A DNA stretch of 64,000 nt, taken from assembly GCA_017610225.1 (NCBI GenBank), contig JAFCCM010000003.1:1-64000 (forward strand), given 5' to 3'. The notes below the pieces were generated by a model. The model did not search any database and had not been told where the DNA came from. It was given only the letters and a program-made list of their open reading frames with translations. Both the position numbers and the translations under genes were made by a program. The stretch comes from Candidatus Aenigmatarchaeota archaeon. GTDB lineage: Archaea > Aenigmatarchaeota > Aenigmatarchaeia > CG10238-14. Of this stretch, positions 41,820 to 51,243 are shown piece by piece; position 1 is the stretch's first letter; each line of letters opens with the position of its first letter.

Positions 41820-41986
41820 TAAATATCTCCAATTTTTTCCATAATTGCTTTTACAACATTAACAGTAACTGCATTCCCTGCTGTTTTATATAACTGTGTA
41901 TCACTTGCGACTTTCCGTGCTTTTTCATAAAATGAATCATCAAAAGAACCATCATCTAATATAGGACAAAAACCTTGAAGTCTATA
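41819..41986 (-). pseudogene. 3' remnant of a DNA cytosine-5 methyltransferase
   Basis: The last 55 codons of a C5 methyltransferase: RLQGFCPILDDGSF (motif IX region) through DTQLYKTAGNAVTVNVVKAI (motif X, G-N-A-V) to the TAA. A stop (41987-41989) and unrelated sequence replace the rest of the gene, so motifs I-VIII with the catalytic Cys are gone. The 3' end survives because it lies flush against the nuclease gene. Confidence 0.75.
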
Positions 41987-42017
41987 TTAAACAATCAATA
42001 TTGATATAACTAGACAA

Positions 42018-42749
42018 TCAAATCGAATTTAATAATTCTAATTGTTGTAAACATTGTATTCGTCTATTTAAATGCATACGTAAAAAATAATCATCAGCAA
42101 ATTCTAGATATTTTGTTAAAAAATTGATATCATTAATCTTATCAATAGCAGATAAACGATTTCCATCATAATTATCTGTTAACGAAAGTTGTTTAAGTAC
42201 TGTTTGATTATCAATAAAATCTTCAATGATCAAATTACGCATGTATCTTTTTTGTTCAACAAAAACATGATTTTTAATAAAATCAATATCATTGATTGTA
42301 TATAATGCAATTTTGTTGATATGAATTGAATAATTTCCTGTTAAATACATTTTTATTATTGTTTCATTATCAATCATTTTCATTGAATTAGCTACGATTT
42401 TATCACTATAATCATAATGTATCAATTGCTTAAATATTTTTTGATTATCTATTTTATCAAGAATCAATAGCATTATATCAGAATCATCAACACAATAAAT
42501 CAAATCAATTAATTTTGATGTTGAATTGATTGAATTAATATATCGTAATTCTTCGTCAAATGTACAAAATTGATTATTATAGCAACACCAATGTATTTCA
42601 GAACAATTGATAAAATCAGATGATATAATTGTTTGATTAGAATATTGATGATATAAACCATATAAAAGAAAAGCTAAAATCATAATTAAGCTAATTTTAA
42701 ATATCAACGATACTGTTGATTGTAATATTGTCGGTTTGTTTTTAATCAT
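42018..42749 (-). CDS. membrane-anchored repeat protein
   Basis: 243 aa from ATG 42749 (GGTGTTAACT upstream). One membrane helix at 14-34, then about six irregular helical repeats of 25-30 residues in the style of LIYCVDDSDIMLLILDKIDN and LIHYDYSDKIVANSMKMIDN (HEAT/leucine-rich variant-like). A protein-binding scaffold outside or inside the membrane is likely. Confidence 0.5.
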   Translation of the reverse strand: MIKNKPTILQSTVSLIFKISLIMILAFLLYGLYHQYSNQTIISSDFINCSEIHWCCYNNQFCTFDEELRYINSINSTSKLIDLIYCVDDSDIMLLILDKIDNQKIFKQLIHYDYSDKIVANSMKMIDNETIIKMYLTGNYSIHINKIALYTINDIDFIKNHVFVEQKRYMRNLIIEDFIDNQTVLKQLSLTDNYDGNRLSAIDKINDINFLTKYLEFADDYFLRMHLNRRIQCLQQLELLNSI

Positions 42750-42838
42750 AGTTAACACCTTTTTGATTTAATTTGAAAGATTAAAAAATTTGTTAAAACA
42801 AACCAATCAAACTTTCCTCTTTAAATCAAAATTTATTT

Positions 42839-43372
42839 TTATTTTTCCATGAAATTAGCACTCAAATCATCTGCAATATGAAAAAGTTTAGAAATTTTTT
42901 GATTATTAAATGCAGTAACAACATCTATTATATCACATTCTTTACAATAATCCATACACATATACATACCCATATGATATTTAATTGCATGTTTTTCAAT
43001 ATCAGTTAATTTAATAAATTTCTCAATTCTTTCTATTGATACAGAACCATGACCTTTTGGTGCTGATTTATTTGTTACATATTTATTTCTTTTTTTATCA
43101 TAAAAATTAATTTTTACCACATCATGAAGTAATGATAATATTATCATTGCATCTTTTGGAATATCCAAACCTGTCATTTTCTGTAATTTTTTAAATGTTT
43201 CAAATACACTCCAACAATGTTTGACCAATCCGCCTTTAAAAGCATAATGATATCTAGTAGATGCAGGTGCATCGAAAAAATCACTTTCTTCTAAATATTT
43301 AATCAAATCATTCATTCCAAGACGTTTAACTTTTCTCAATTCATTTATAATATTGTCTTTATCATTATCCAT
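42839..43372 (-). CDS. HD-domain phosphohydrolase
   Basis: 177 aa. GGLVKHCWSVFETFKKL supplies the first His, LSLLHDVVKINFYD the H-D pair, GHGSVSIERIEKF and AIKYHMG further His ligands, and HIADDLSANF the last Asp. This is the layout of YhaM/phage-type HD hydrolases that act on nucleotides or RNA ends. The neighbouring genes code for replication proteins, which fits nucleotide metabolism. Confidence 0.75.
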   Translation of the reverse strand: MDNDKDNIINELRKVKRLGMNDLIKYLEESDFFDAPASTRYHYAFKGGLVKHCWSVFETFKKLQKMTGLDIPKDAMIILSLLHDVVKINFYDKKRNKYVTNKSAPKGHGSVSIERIEKFIKLTDIEKHAIKYHMGMYMCMDYCKECDIIDVVTAFNNQKISKLFHIADDLSANFMEK

Positions 43373-43378
43373 TTTTAA

Positions 43379-43768
43379 TCACTTTTTAGCTCTATTATCT
43401 AAACATTTTTTAGTACAATATTGTTTTTCATATTTTTCATTACGTTCTCTTAAAAATGTTATACCACATGTTGAACATTTCAAAATATCACTATCATCAA
43501 AAAACAGTTTATAACATAATTTAATTTTTTTTATAAAATTTTCAATAGTTATTTTATATTTTGATTTTATAGGATTTTTTAAACCAATTTCATGCCATGT
43601 AAAGTATATTAACATTTCAATATTATTATTATATTCATTTATTAATTGTAATATATTACCTGAAAATTCTTCATATACTCTATATCTAAAACCATCACAT
43701 CTATTTGCAATTAATAATATACTATCATCACTATTATACATTTGCTTCAAATTAAGTTGATATCTCAT
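43379..43768 (-). CDS. zinc-finger protein, 129 aa
   Basis: Alpha/beta body with ILLIANRCDGFRYRVYEEFSG, and a C-terminal finger LKCSTCGITFLRERNEKYEK followed by QYCTKKCLDNRAKK (C-x-x-C...C-x3-C, HNH-associated style). No HNH histidines, so a nuclease is unlikely. Confidence 0.5.
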   Translation of the reverse strand: MRYQLNLKQMYNSDDSILLIANRCDGFRYRVYEEFSGNILQLINEYNNNIEMLIYFTWHEIGLKNPIKSKYKITIENFIKKIKLCYKLFFDDSDILKCSTCGITFLRERNEKYEKQYCTKKCLDNRAKK

Positions 43769-43774
43769 TTTAGA

Positions 43775-44041
43775 TCACTTCTCAAATAACGATTTTACTT
43801 CTTCTTTTTGAATTTTTATATATTCTTTATCTAAACTTAAATCAATACGTTCTTGTATAATATCTCCCTTTGTTTTGACATTTGTCATTTTATTTAAACA
43901 TCTTTTACATGTTTTTTTTGTCCATACTGTAAAATAACGATGTGTTTCTTTATTATCCTGTTTAAGCAATGTTAATTTTCCAACTAATTCACTTGTCCTT
44001 TTACCACAAATATCACAAAAACTTACAATTGTTCTTCCCAT
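43775..44041 (-). CDS. zinc-ribbon protein, 88 aa
   Basis: SFCDICGKRTSELVGKLTLL then WTKKTCKRCLNKM: one ribbon with a 30-residue spacer, then a charged helix. GTGATTAATT before the ATG. It sits directly below the DNA polymerase gene and may be co-expressed with it. Confidence 0.55.
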   Translation of the reverse strand: MGRTIVSFCDICGKRTSELVGKLTLLKQDNKETHRYFTVWTKKTCKRCLNKMTNVKTKGDIIQERIDLSLDKEYIKIQKEEVKSLFEK

Positions 44042-44101
44042 AATTAATCACTTCTCAATATCTAATTTTTTAATCATATTTTCAATTTGTTTTTCACTCA
44101 T

Positions 44102-46924
44102 TCACCATAAATGACCAAAATCTGTATAACACATTTTTTTATCAAATGCTCTCAAAACAGTAATAAGTGGTGTTGATATACGATCCCAATATTTCTCTTT
44201 ATCATATTCATCATTATTATCCATATATTCAGATTCAGTTATACCACGTTGTGTTTTATCAATATCTTTACGATATACAATACCAAGTTCATCTAATTTA
44301 TCTTCAAAAACTTTTAATCCTTGATCCTTTTTCAATAATAATAAAGAATCAATCAATTCATCACCATGTTTTTTACGAACACTTTTTTCACGTAAAATTG
44401 ATGTATCAATCTGTAATTTTTTTCCAACAATATAGTTTATTGTATCACCAATTTCAATTGATTCATCATCATTATCATTTAATCTTTTTATTAATTTTAT
44501 TTGACATGGTATTGAACCAAAACATAAACTTCCATTTTTTGTAATCTTTTGTTTACCTGTTTTCTTATCAATCATTGGACCTCCATATGTAGAATAATGT
44601 CTTTGATATACTTTTTTAAATACTAAATATTCTTTATCAAGTTTATTATCAAAACACATTTTTTCATATTTTGAAATTTTATCTATCCAATTCTGTTTAT
44701 TAAATTTTTCTAATAATATATCTGTTACCAATTCTTTTTGAAGTATTTTCGCTAATGGATTTGTATCACTTCTTTGATATTCACCGCCTGTTGTTTTAAC
44801 AATGTCATCTTCTAGATAATAATATCTATTTTTAACAACAGACAAAAAAGCAGGAATTGTTTTTTCAAGTTCAAAAACACAATAATAATTCCTTTTAACT
44901 GTATCTGTCATATGTTTATATGGTTTATTTAATTTTTTATTTACAAATTTAGGTGTATTTTTAACATGGAATGTAAAAGATAAATTAAAATTTTTAAACA
45001 TTTTATCAAAATATTCAAAAAACGCAATATCCAAATCATCGGTTGTTCCATTATATGATAAATTCTTTAAATAGGATGAATCAGTTGCACCACAAATATT
45101 CATAAATCCTAATTTCTTTGTAAAAATCAATGTTTTCTTTAATGTATATCTACCACAAGTTGTTACTGTATCTGCTATATGAAACATAAAAAACCTTGAA
45201 GATCTCAAACCTGTAAAACCAAAAGCACCATTTGCTATAACTTTTAAAGCACTATCATTGTTCAACATAACGTAATATTCTGCCGATTGATAAAAACTAG
45301 AATTTTTATTTTTTTCATTGAATATATATTTAGATTCATCTCTTGCTATTACAGCATTTTCAACATATATCGGTAAAAATCCTTTTTGTTTCTTAAAAAA
45401 TCTATGTGGATGAAAATTCCATTCGTGTTTTGTACCTGCTAAATTTTTATCATTATTTATATCAGCAGGTGTAAATATCAAGTCATGTTTTTTTGCATAT
45501 TCTTGTGCTTTTTTTCCTTCATATTTATCAATAAATTCAAACATTAAATCTTCCAAATCAGTTTCAGTCATTTCAATATTTAATGTTTTTAAATAAGATA
45601 TAATTTTTTTATTATCTTTCAATTCATCCATAATAAATAAAATATTTGTTTTCTCTTCACCAAAAACTTCTATTAATTCTTCTTTTGAAGGCATCATATT
45701 TGTTACATATGTTTCATTTGATATATTAAAAGTCATTATTGTTAAAGGATATTCTGATTTAAAATCATAAAGTTTTACATTTTTATGAAATCCCGGATTT
45801 TTACAATAAGGATATCCTCCACCAATTTTTATATTTTTTCTTTCTTCTGATTCAAATTTATTAGGTTTTGATTCAACAATATAATGATGTTTATGATTCA
45901 ATCTCACCAAACCATCATCTGTTGTATGTGATATAAACATAGCATCTTCAGGTGTACATTTTGTTTTGTTGCAAACAGCAAATAAAATATCATACATTTT
46001 TACTTTCTCATCAATTTTTCTCATTAAAGTAACATCTTTTCTATTATATTCTTCAAGTAATTTTGGATTATTTTTCCATAAAGAATAATATCTCCCACGA
46101 CCAGCTTCAACTTCATCAGAAAAATCAATTTTTCCGTCACTTAATATCTCTTGTGCAATAGCTTCTAAAGAATATTTTTCATATTTTATTGCTGAATATT
46201 TTTTCATTTTCAATAATTCATCAATATGATTAAGAAATTTTATATCATATGAAAATTTCCTTCCTTTTTCTATATGAAAAGCCATTCGTTGTTTTAAATA
46301 TAACATATCAAATAATGAACCATTCCATGCCGTCATTAAATCATAATCTTTAATGACTTCACACATGTAATTTAATAAATTAAATTCATCATCAGCATTT
46401 GGATCATCTAAATTTTTATTAATATAAAAAAATTGTTTTCCTTGTTTATCTTCAAGAGCAATTGACATTATTTGTTTATCTCCTGTAATCACACCTCCTC
46501 TATCATCTTTTTCCATTGGTTTTCTATCATCTGTTTCAAGATCATAAAACAATACAGAATAATTTGAAAAATCATAATTTTCTGTATGATCTATAACAAA
46601 TCTTTTTTTAGATGTCAAATCAGCTTCAAATGTTTTTATATTGTATTTTTTTATAATAGAATTTGCATAATATCTATCATCATTATTTTTAAGATATAAT
46701 TTTATGAAATCTCCATTTGTTGCATTATATTCAACTGCTTTCTTAAAAAACTGATTTAATATTTTATTAAATCCAAAATTATCTTTATTTCTAATAAAAT
46801 CTTCTCTAGTTATATAGAAAAAATTATCAAAAATAATTGTTTCATATGAATATTTATCATTTTCTTTAAACCTTATAACAAGTTCATTTCCAGGTTTTTC
46901 TATGGCCTGTATAAAAGTTTTCAT
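44102..46924 (-). CDS. polB: family B DNA polymerase
   Basis: 940 aa. Exonuclease motifs FYDLETDDRKP (Exo I, about residue 128), TAWNGSLFDMLYL (Exo II) and YNRKDVTLM (Exo III) are intact. Polymerase motif A is DFKSEYPL (about 391), motif B KVIANGAFGFTG (about 566) and motif C CGATDSSYL (about 616), where the first Asp of the usual DTDS is Ala; the second, the metal ligand in studied enzymes, is kept. Replicates the element's DNA with proofreading. After the TGA the frame continues 17 codons from an ATG (MSEKQIENMIKKLDIEK), either a tiny gene or a lost tail. Head of its own unit under promoter 5. Confidence 0.92.
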   Translation of the reverse strand: MKTFIQAIEKPGNELVIRFKENDKYSYETIIFDNFFYITREDFIRNKDNFGFNKILNQFFKKAVEYNATNGDFIKLYLKNNDDRYYANSIIKKYNIKTFEADLTSKKRFVIDHTENYDFSNYSVLFYDLETDDRKPMEKDDRGGVITGDKQIMSIALEDKQGKQFFYINKNLDDPNADDEFNLLNYMCEVIKDYDLMTAWNGSLFDMLYLKQRMAFHIEKGRKFSYDIKFLNHIDELLKMKKYSAIKYEKYSLEAIAQEILSDGKIDFSDEVEAGRGRYYSLWKNNPKLLEEYNRKDVTLMRKIDEKVKMYDILFAVCNKTKCTPEDAMFISHTTDDGLVRLNHKHHYIVESKPNKFESEERKNIKIGGGYPYCKNPGFHKNVKLYDFKSEYPLTIMTFNISNETYVTNMMPSKEELIEVFGEEKTNILFIMDELKDNKKIISYLKTLNIEMTETDLEDLMFEFIDKYEGKKAQEYAKKHDLIFTPADINNDKNLAGTKHEWNFHPHRFFKKQKGFLPIYVENAVIARDESKYIFNEKNKNSSFYQSAEYYVMLNNDSALKVIANGAFGFTGLRSSRFFMFHIADTVTTCGRYTLKKTLIFTKKLGFMNICGATDSSYLKNLSYNGTTDDLDIAFFEYFDKMFKNFNLSFTFHVKNTPKFVNKKLNKPYKHMTDTVKRNYYCVFELEKTIPAFLSVVKNRYYYLEDDIVKTTGGEYQRSDTNPLAKILQKELVTDILLEKFNKQNWIDKISKYEKMCFDNKLDKEYLVFKKVYQRHYSTYGGPMIDKKTGKQKITKNGSLCFGSIPCQIKLIKRLNDNDDESIEIGDTINYIVGKKLQIDTSILREKSVRKKHGDELIDSLLLLKKDQGLKVFEDKLDELGIVYRKDIDKTQRGITESEYMDNNDEYDKEKYWDRISTPLITVLRAFDKKMCYTDFGHLW

Positions 46925-46939
46925 AAATTACATTACACC

Positions 46940-46975
46940 TTATTCTTTATATACATTTATATACTACAATATATA
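46940..46975 (-). promoter_or_regulatory. palindrome-TATA promoter 5 (polB)
   Basis: Minus strand: TATATTGTAGTATA (46960-46973) runs into TATAAATGTATATAAAG, 16-20 bp before the polB start. The palindrome deviates from copy 1 by two bases. Confidence 0.65.
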
Positions 46976-49297
46976 TTATAAATTACTATATTTAACAGTA
47001 TGTCCTTCTTCTTGAAAGGCCAATATTCTTTCTTTCGTATGTTCTACAAAAAAAGGCATATCATCATTAAAATCATAAAAAATAGGTTGTTTTTTACCTT
47101 CTTTTACACGTAATACCCTACCTAAACTCTGTATTGTCTTTATTGACGATGCATTTCCAGTACAATTAATTATAATTTCCAATGACTTTAAATTCAATCC
47201 TTTAGAAACTATTTGAGAAGTACCAATCAATACTCTAGTATGTCCATTCCTTGCATCTTTTAGAATTTTTTCACGTAATCTATCACTAACAGATCCTTGT
47301 ATAAAAAAACTATCAATTTTTTCAAAATCCAACATTTCTTTTAATAAATTACCATGAGAAATCCTATCAACCAATAACATTGTAATTTTTCCTATATTTT
47401 TAACACAAATATCAATTATTTGGCTATTTCTATTTTCATGTTCAAATAACTGTTCCTGAACATCATTATAATTCCCTTCCAATATAGAACCAATATCATA
47501 ACTTAAAAATTCAATTCTTGGTTTCATTATAGTTCCATCACCAATCAATGTCTGTATAGGTATCTTATACACAACATAACCTAGATTTTTATGTAATTTA
47601 AGAGCATCTATTGCTTTTATATTTGGAGTTCCTGAAAGACCTATACGATATTTAGAATTAACAGCATTATTAAACAAATTATCATAGCTTTTAGATTTAT
47701 TTAAATGACATTCATCAGTTATAACCATTTCAACATTATTTAAATATTCTCTCATTTCCTTATTTTTTATTTTTTGTATTTCAATTTTTTTCTTTAATTT
47801 ATTCAATTCATCTTCTGTATAATCTTCTTTACTATCAATTTTATCAATTTTCAATCTTGAATTTATAGTCTGAATTGTTGCAACAGTTAAATTTGATTTT
47901 AAATTTATTTCTCCTTTTGTTATTGTACCAATCTGCCCTTTCATTCCTAAAACTTCTTCAAACTCTCTTATACTTTGATTAAACAATATTTTTACATCAA
48001 CAACAAATAATGTTGTTGTGGGTTTTCTTCTATATATTTCAGATGCAATTATCGTTTTTCCACCGGATGTGGGTACAGATATAATAGATATTTTTTCATA
48101 TAAAGCCAAATCAACTGCTTCTTTTTGATAATAATATAAATCAATTCCTATCAATTTATCTCTCAATTGACTTGTTTCTGAAAATTTTTTTCTCTGATCT
48201 GTTATTGTTATAGGACAATATTTTTTGGTTGCTTCAGCATATAAATTAATATAAAATATCATTTTATTCAATAAACCAATTGGATATGAATTATCATAGT
48301 TTTTCATATGATATATTCCATCCCAATCATTGCCTGATTTTATTTTGACAGCTTTTATTATTCTTGCCAATATTTTCTTATCATTACTTGCAGAATATGA
48401 AAAATATTTATCAATTATCTTATCAAACATCTGTGTTGTTTGATTATTAAAATGAATTCTTCCATGTTTTAAAATTAAATTGAAATGTTCTTCTTTACTA
48501 TCTATACCACTTTCTTGACATAATTTTTTATATCCACAAAAAAAACAATCACTACAATTTCCTTTTGTTTCTATGCCTTTTTTACTTGGTATCCAATCAC
48601 TAAAATTCTTTTTTAAATGAATTTCTTTTATAAAATTCTTAATTTTTTCATTTACATTCACAATATCATTCATTGTAACTATTTTCGATCTTGTTTTATC
48701 TATTTTTAGATACTCCCAAATAAACTTTTTAGGTAATTTACCATGTTTTCTATAATAAAGATAAGCATAAAAATACATTTGATTATAATGTTCTTTCTTA
48801 AATCTAGAATTTGTTTTCCAATCAACTATAATTTTATCTGAATATAATAATTTATTTTTATTTATTATTTCAATTTCTTTATTATTAAATTCAATATTTT
48901 CAGTAGTTGCTTTCACATCCACAAATCCTTTTAAAAGATAATCATCTTGTATTTCAAATTTTTCTTCTCTTTTCAATATATTATATTTTTTATCTTTTCC
49001 ATTTAAAACAGCATTCCAATAATCATCTTTTTTCAATAAACTATTATATACTCCTCTATTTGTTGTATGTAATTTTTTAGATTCCCACATATTATTAAAT
49101 ATTTTTAAAGACTCCTCGATTGATTTATCATGTGTTGTTTCAAGAATAAAATGTACAATTATTCCTGCATCAGCATATGCATCTGGTACATCAATCTGTA
49201 TCATTTTCAATATATATTGATAATAAAAAGTACGTTGACATGTATCATATGTTGATATGGCCGAATGCGACACATTAAAATCATATTTTTTAAACAT
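46976..49297 (-). CDS. Cas4-like nuclease fused to SF2 helicase
   Basis: 773 aa from ATG 49297 (GTGATTATT upstream). Residues 1-270 are a RecB/Cas4-type PD-(D/E)XK nuclease: YDTCQRTFYYQYIL, KIIVDWKTNSRFKKEHYNQM and the iron-sulphur-type cluster GNCSDCFFCGYKKLC. The rest is an SF2 helicase: VPTSGGKT (Walker A, about 412), TDECHLNKS (DECH box, about 530), GLSGTP (motif III) and IQSLGRVLR (motif VI, about 727). The pairing of DNA end-processing nuclease and translocase in one chain resembles AddAB/Dna2-type logic. Role: recombination, fork repair or end resection. Confidence 0.85.
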   Translation of the reverse strand: MFKKYDFNVSHSAISTYDTCQRTFYYQYILKMIQIDVPDAYADAGIIVHFILETTHDKSIEESLKIFNNMWESKKLHTTNRGVYNSLLKKDDYWNAVLNGKDKKYNILKREEKFEIQDDYLLKGFVDVKATTENIEFNNKEIEIINKNKLLYSDKIIVDWKTNSRFKKEHYNQMYFYAYLYYRKHGKLPKKFIWEYLKIDKTRSKIVTMNDIVNVNEKIKNFIKEIHLKKNFSDWIPSKKGIETKGNCSDCFFCGYKKLCQESGIDSKEEHFNLILKHGRIHFNNQTTQMFDKIIDKYFSYSASNDKKILARIIKAVKIKSGNDWDGIYHMKNYDNSYPIGLLNKMIFYINLYAEATKKYCPITITDQRKKFSETSQLRDKLIGIDLYYYQKEAVDLALYEKISIISVPTSGGKTIIASEIYRRKPTTTLFVVDVKILFNQSIREFEEVLGMKGQIGTITKGEINLKSNLTVATIQTINSRLKIDKIDSKEDYTEDELNKLKKKIEIQKIKNKEMREYLNNVEMVITDECHLNKSKSYDNLFNNAVNSKYRIGLSGTPNIKAIDALKLHKNLGYVVYKIPIQTLIGDGTIMKPRIEFLSYDIGSILEGNYNDVQEQLFEHENRNSQIIDICVKNIGKITMLLVDRISHGNLLKEMLDFEKIDSFFIQGSVSDRLREKILKDARNGHTRVLIGTSQIVSKGLNLKSLEIIINCTGNASSIKTIQSLGRVLRVKEGKKQPIFYDFNDDMPFFVEHTKERILAFQEEGHTVKYSNL

Positions 49298-49356
49298 AAT
49301 AATCACAAAAATAAAGAATTTAAAACCTGTTTTTAAACAGATCTTAAAATTTTAAA

Positions 49357-50277
49357 TCAAACAACAAACTTTTTAATAACAAGTTTTGCATTTTCTTTAC
49401 CATCATATTCTCCCATTGATTTTTTTACCAAAACTTTCTTGCCTATAAGTGCTTTTGAATAATCTAAATCACTTTGTTTTTGATCTGTATCTGGATATGC
49501 TTGATAAAAAAGACACCTCATTTTTTTAATAAGAGATGTAAAACTATCTTTTAATTTCTCAACAGTACATGCTTTACTTATAGTTGGAAAACCAATTTTT
49601 CCATCTTTATCAACTCCATAAAAAACAGACGGTATTGGTTCACTATATTTATAATTACCAGTTTCACCATCTATTTTTATATTTCTTGATTCTTCAAAAC
49701 AAACAATAAGTTTCTTTTTTATATATTTTGAACTACCATCACGTGATGTGTTTATTTTATCATTTTTTCTTACAGGTTGACTATAGACTTTTTCAATTGT
49801 TAAAACTTTCCCTTCATCTGGCCAATTTTCATCGACTTGTATTTTTTCATGTTCTTTCAATCCTTTTTGTTTATCTGAAAAACCCTCAGTTTCAATGATT
49901 TCATTTTCATCTTCTTTTTCACTATCTTGTTTTTCATTATCAACCTTAGTTAAATTTTCAGTTACTTTATTATGATTTTCTTGTACTGATGTTTCAGAAA
50001 CTGTTTGTTTTTCAACTTCTTTTTTAAAAAGATCCTCTTCATTATCTGAATCTATCTTTGTAGATAACTCTGGTTGAGATTTTTCTTCTGCTTTCTCTTG
50101 ATTTTGTTTCTGTGATTTTTCTTGTTTTTCGCTTTCTCTAAGTATAGATTCAGTTTCTTTATTCAATAGATTTTCAGAACCTTCAACTTTCTTATTTTCT
50201 GACTGTTCAAGTACATCTTTACTTAACAGATTATCTGATTTTTCAATCTCCGTTTTTTTTTCATTATTGTCTTCCAT
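49357..50277 (-). CDS. probable OB-fold DNA-binding protein with acidic N-terminus
   Basis: 306 aa from ATG 50277 (GAGATGAAATAT upstream). Residues 1-150 are Glu/Lys/Gln-rich and disordered, in the style of SENKKVEGSENLLNKETE. The C-terminal domain (VLTIEKVYSQPVRKNDK ... YIKKKLIVCFEESRNIKIDG ... GKKVLVKKSMGEYDGKENAK) is beta-rich and ends in VIKKFVV, resembling single-strand binding or replication-factor OB folds. It lies between helicase and clamp-like genes. Assignment by context and pattern. Confidence 0.5.
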   Translation of the reverse strand: MEDNNEKKTEIEKSDNLLSKDVLEQSENKKVEGSENLLNKETESILRESEKQEKSQKQNQEKAEEKSQPELSTKIDSDNEEDLFKKEVEKQTVSETSVQENHNKVTENLTKVDNEKQDSEKEDENEIIETEGFSDKQKGLKEHEKIQVDENWPDEGKVLTIEKVYSQPVRKNDKINTSRDGSSKYIKKKLIVCFEESRNIKIDGETGNYKYSEPIPSVFYGVDKDGKIGFPTISKACTVEKLKDSFTSLIKKMRCLFYQAYPDTDQKQSDLDYSKALIGKKVLVKKSMGEYDGKENAKLVIKKFVV

Positions 50278-50293
50278 ATATTTCATCTCTTTT

Positions 50294-50494
50294 TTATATT
50301 TGTTGAGTATAATTTTCATTTAATTCTTTTACAATCATTTTTTCTTCTTCTGATAAAGGATTAGATTTAAAATATTTATCAATCATTTTATCAAAAATAA
50401 GTTGCATTCCATTTACTGATAATGAACTTGCTCTTTTTTTTATAATGGTTCTTCTAGCATATGTTATTTTAAAATGTACATGTACTATTTTCAT
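50294..50494 (-). CDS. 66-aa basic helical protein
   Basis: VHVHFKITYARRTIIKKRAS then FDKMIDKYFKSNPLSEEEKM. Strand plus helices with a basic centre, so DNA-binding is possible. Its end overlaps the RBS region of the acidic protein gene. Confidence 0.4.
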   Translation of the reverse strand: MKIVHVHFKITYARRTIIKKRASSLSVNGMQLIFDKMIDKYFKSNPLSEEEKMIVKELNENYTQQI

Positions 50495-50501
50495 ATCTTA
50501 A

Positions 50502-50909
50502 TCACTTTTCTCTTTTAATTAAAGGACACAATATAATTCTAAAATTTTCATTTTCAATCAATAATGGATAATTTTTTGAAAAAGATAATTCTATTCTTTC
50601 ATTAATTTTATTACTTGAAATTTTTATTAAATTAATCACATAATCTAATAATTTACAATCAAAACCTGTTGTATTTATAGTTTCATTTTTAGGATACTCA
50701 AATTCATTATATATTTCATCATGTTCATTTATAAAATAATATAATATATTTTTAGAAAATTCTGTTTTTGCCTGAATATATAAAGAATAATCATTACTTA
50801 CAATACCTATTTTTTTTAAACTTTTAAATTCATCGACATCATATCTATATTTTACTTCAACAATATCTTTTATTTTCTCTATTGCTTTAAATATTTTTTT
50901 TTCATTCAT
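50502..50909 (-). CDS. PCNA-like single-domain clamp protein (tentative)
   Basis: 135 aa. The end, NERIELSFSKNYPLLIENEN followed by FRIILCPLIKREK, closely follows the C-terminus of PCNA subunits (s-x-d-Y-P-l-x-i...l-x-P-r-i-x). Upstream, FDCKLLDYVINLIKISSN resembles the helix-plus-strand before it. Only one of the two PCNA domains fits in 135 aa, so it would have to form a hexamer-like ring or is a truncated clamp. Located among replication genes. Confidence 0.45.
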   Translation of the reverse strand: MNEKKIFKAIEKIKDIVEVKYRYDVDEFKSLKKIGIVSNDYSLYIQAKTEFSKNILYYFINEHDEIYNEFEYPKNETINTTGFDCKLLDYVINLIKISSNKINERIELSFSKNYPLLIENENFRIILCPLIKREK

Positions 50910-51028
50910 CTGTTAATCACTGTTCTAAAATTTCTAAATTTTGGATTGTGTTTTTTAGCTTCACTTATTGATCTAAAAAACATATCTACACATTTTTCGG
51001 ATTTTTCATGTCTTGCAATTATATGCAT
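50906..51028 (-). CDS. 40-aa basic peptide
   Basis: MHIIARHEKSEKCVDMFFRS then ISEAKKHNPKFRNFRTVINR. Basic and helical, overlapping the clamp-like gene by 4 bp, which suggests translational coupling. Unknown. Confidence 0.45.
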   Translation of the reverse strand: MHIIARHEKSEKCVDMFFRSISEAKKHNPKFRNFRTVINR

Positions 51029-51059
51029 AAAACATCAACCATTTTTATATGTTACACTT

Positions 51060-51108
51060 ATATTTTTATATATTTATATACCTTTCTATACTCTAGTATA
51101 TAGAAAAT
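51060..51108 (-). promoter_or_regulatory. palindrome-TATA promoter 6
   Basis: Minus strand: TATACTAGAGTATA (51087-51100), a perfect palindrome apart from its central AG, then GAAAGGTATATAAATATA. Drives the 40-aa/clamp-like unit. The surrounding 51029-51243 contains no gene. Confidence 0.65.
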
Positions 51109-51243
51109 ATTAAATTTTATTTATTAAAAAACATACCAAGTATATAGAAGATACTCAATATAAAAAATACTGAATATAAAAAAATAAATTGAAACATAAT
51201 TGTTAATTCTAAACATTTACATTTCAATAGTATAACTTATTAT

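Noticed and set aside
44167..44544. Plus-strand frame rich in His/Tyr inside polB
   Set aside because: It is the antisense shadow of Asp/Asn/Ile-rich polymerase codons, with no start signal.
46976..49297. Cas3 or restriction HsdR for the helicase fusion
   Set aside because: No HD nuclease of Cas3 and no HsdR order of domains; the N-terminal nuclease has a Cas4/RecB-like motif set with C-terminal cysteines.
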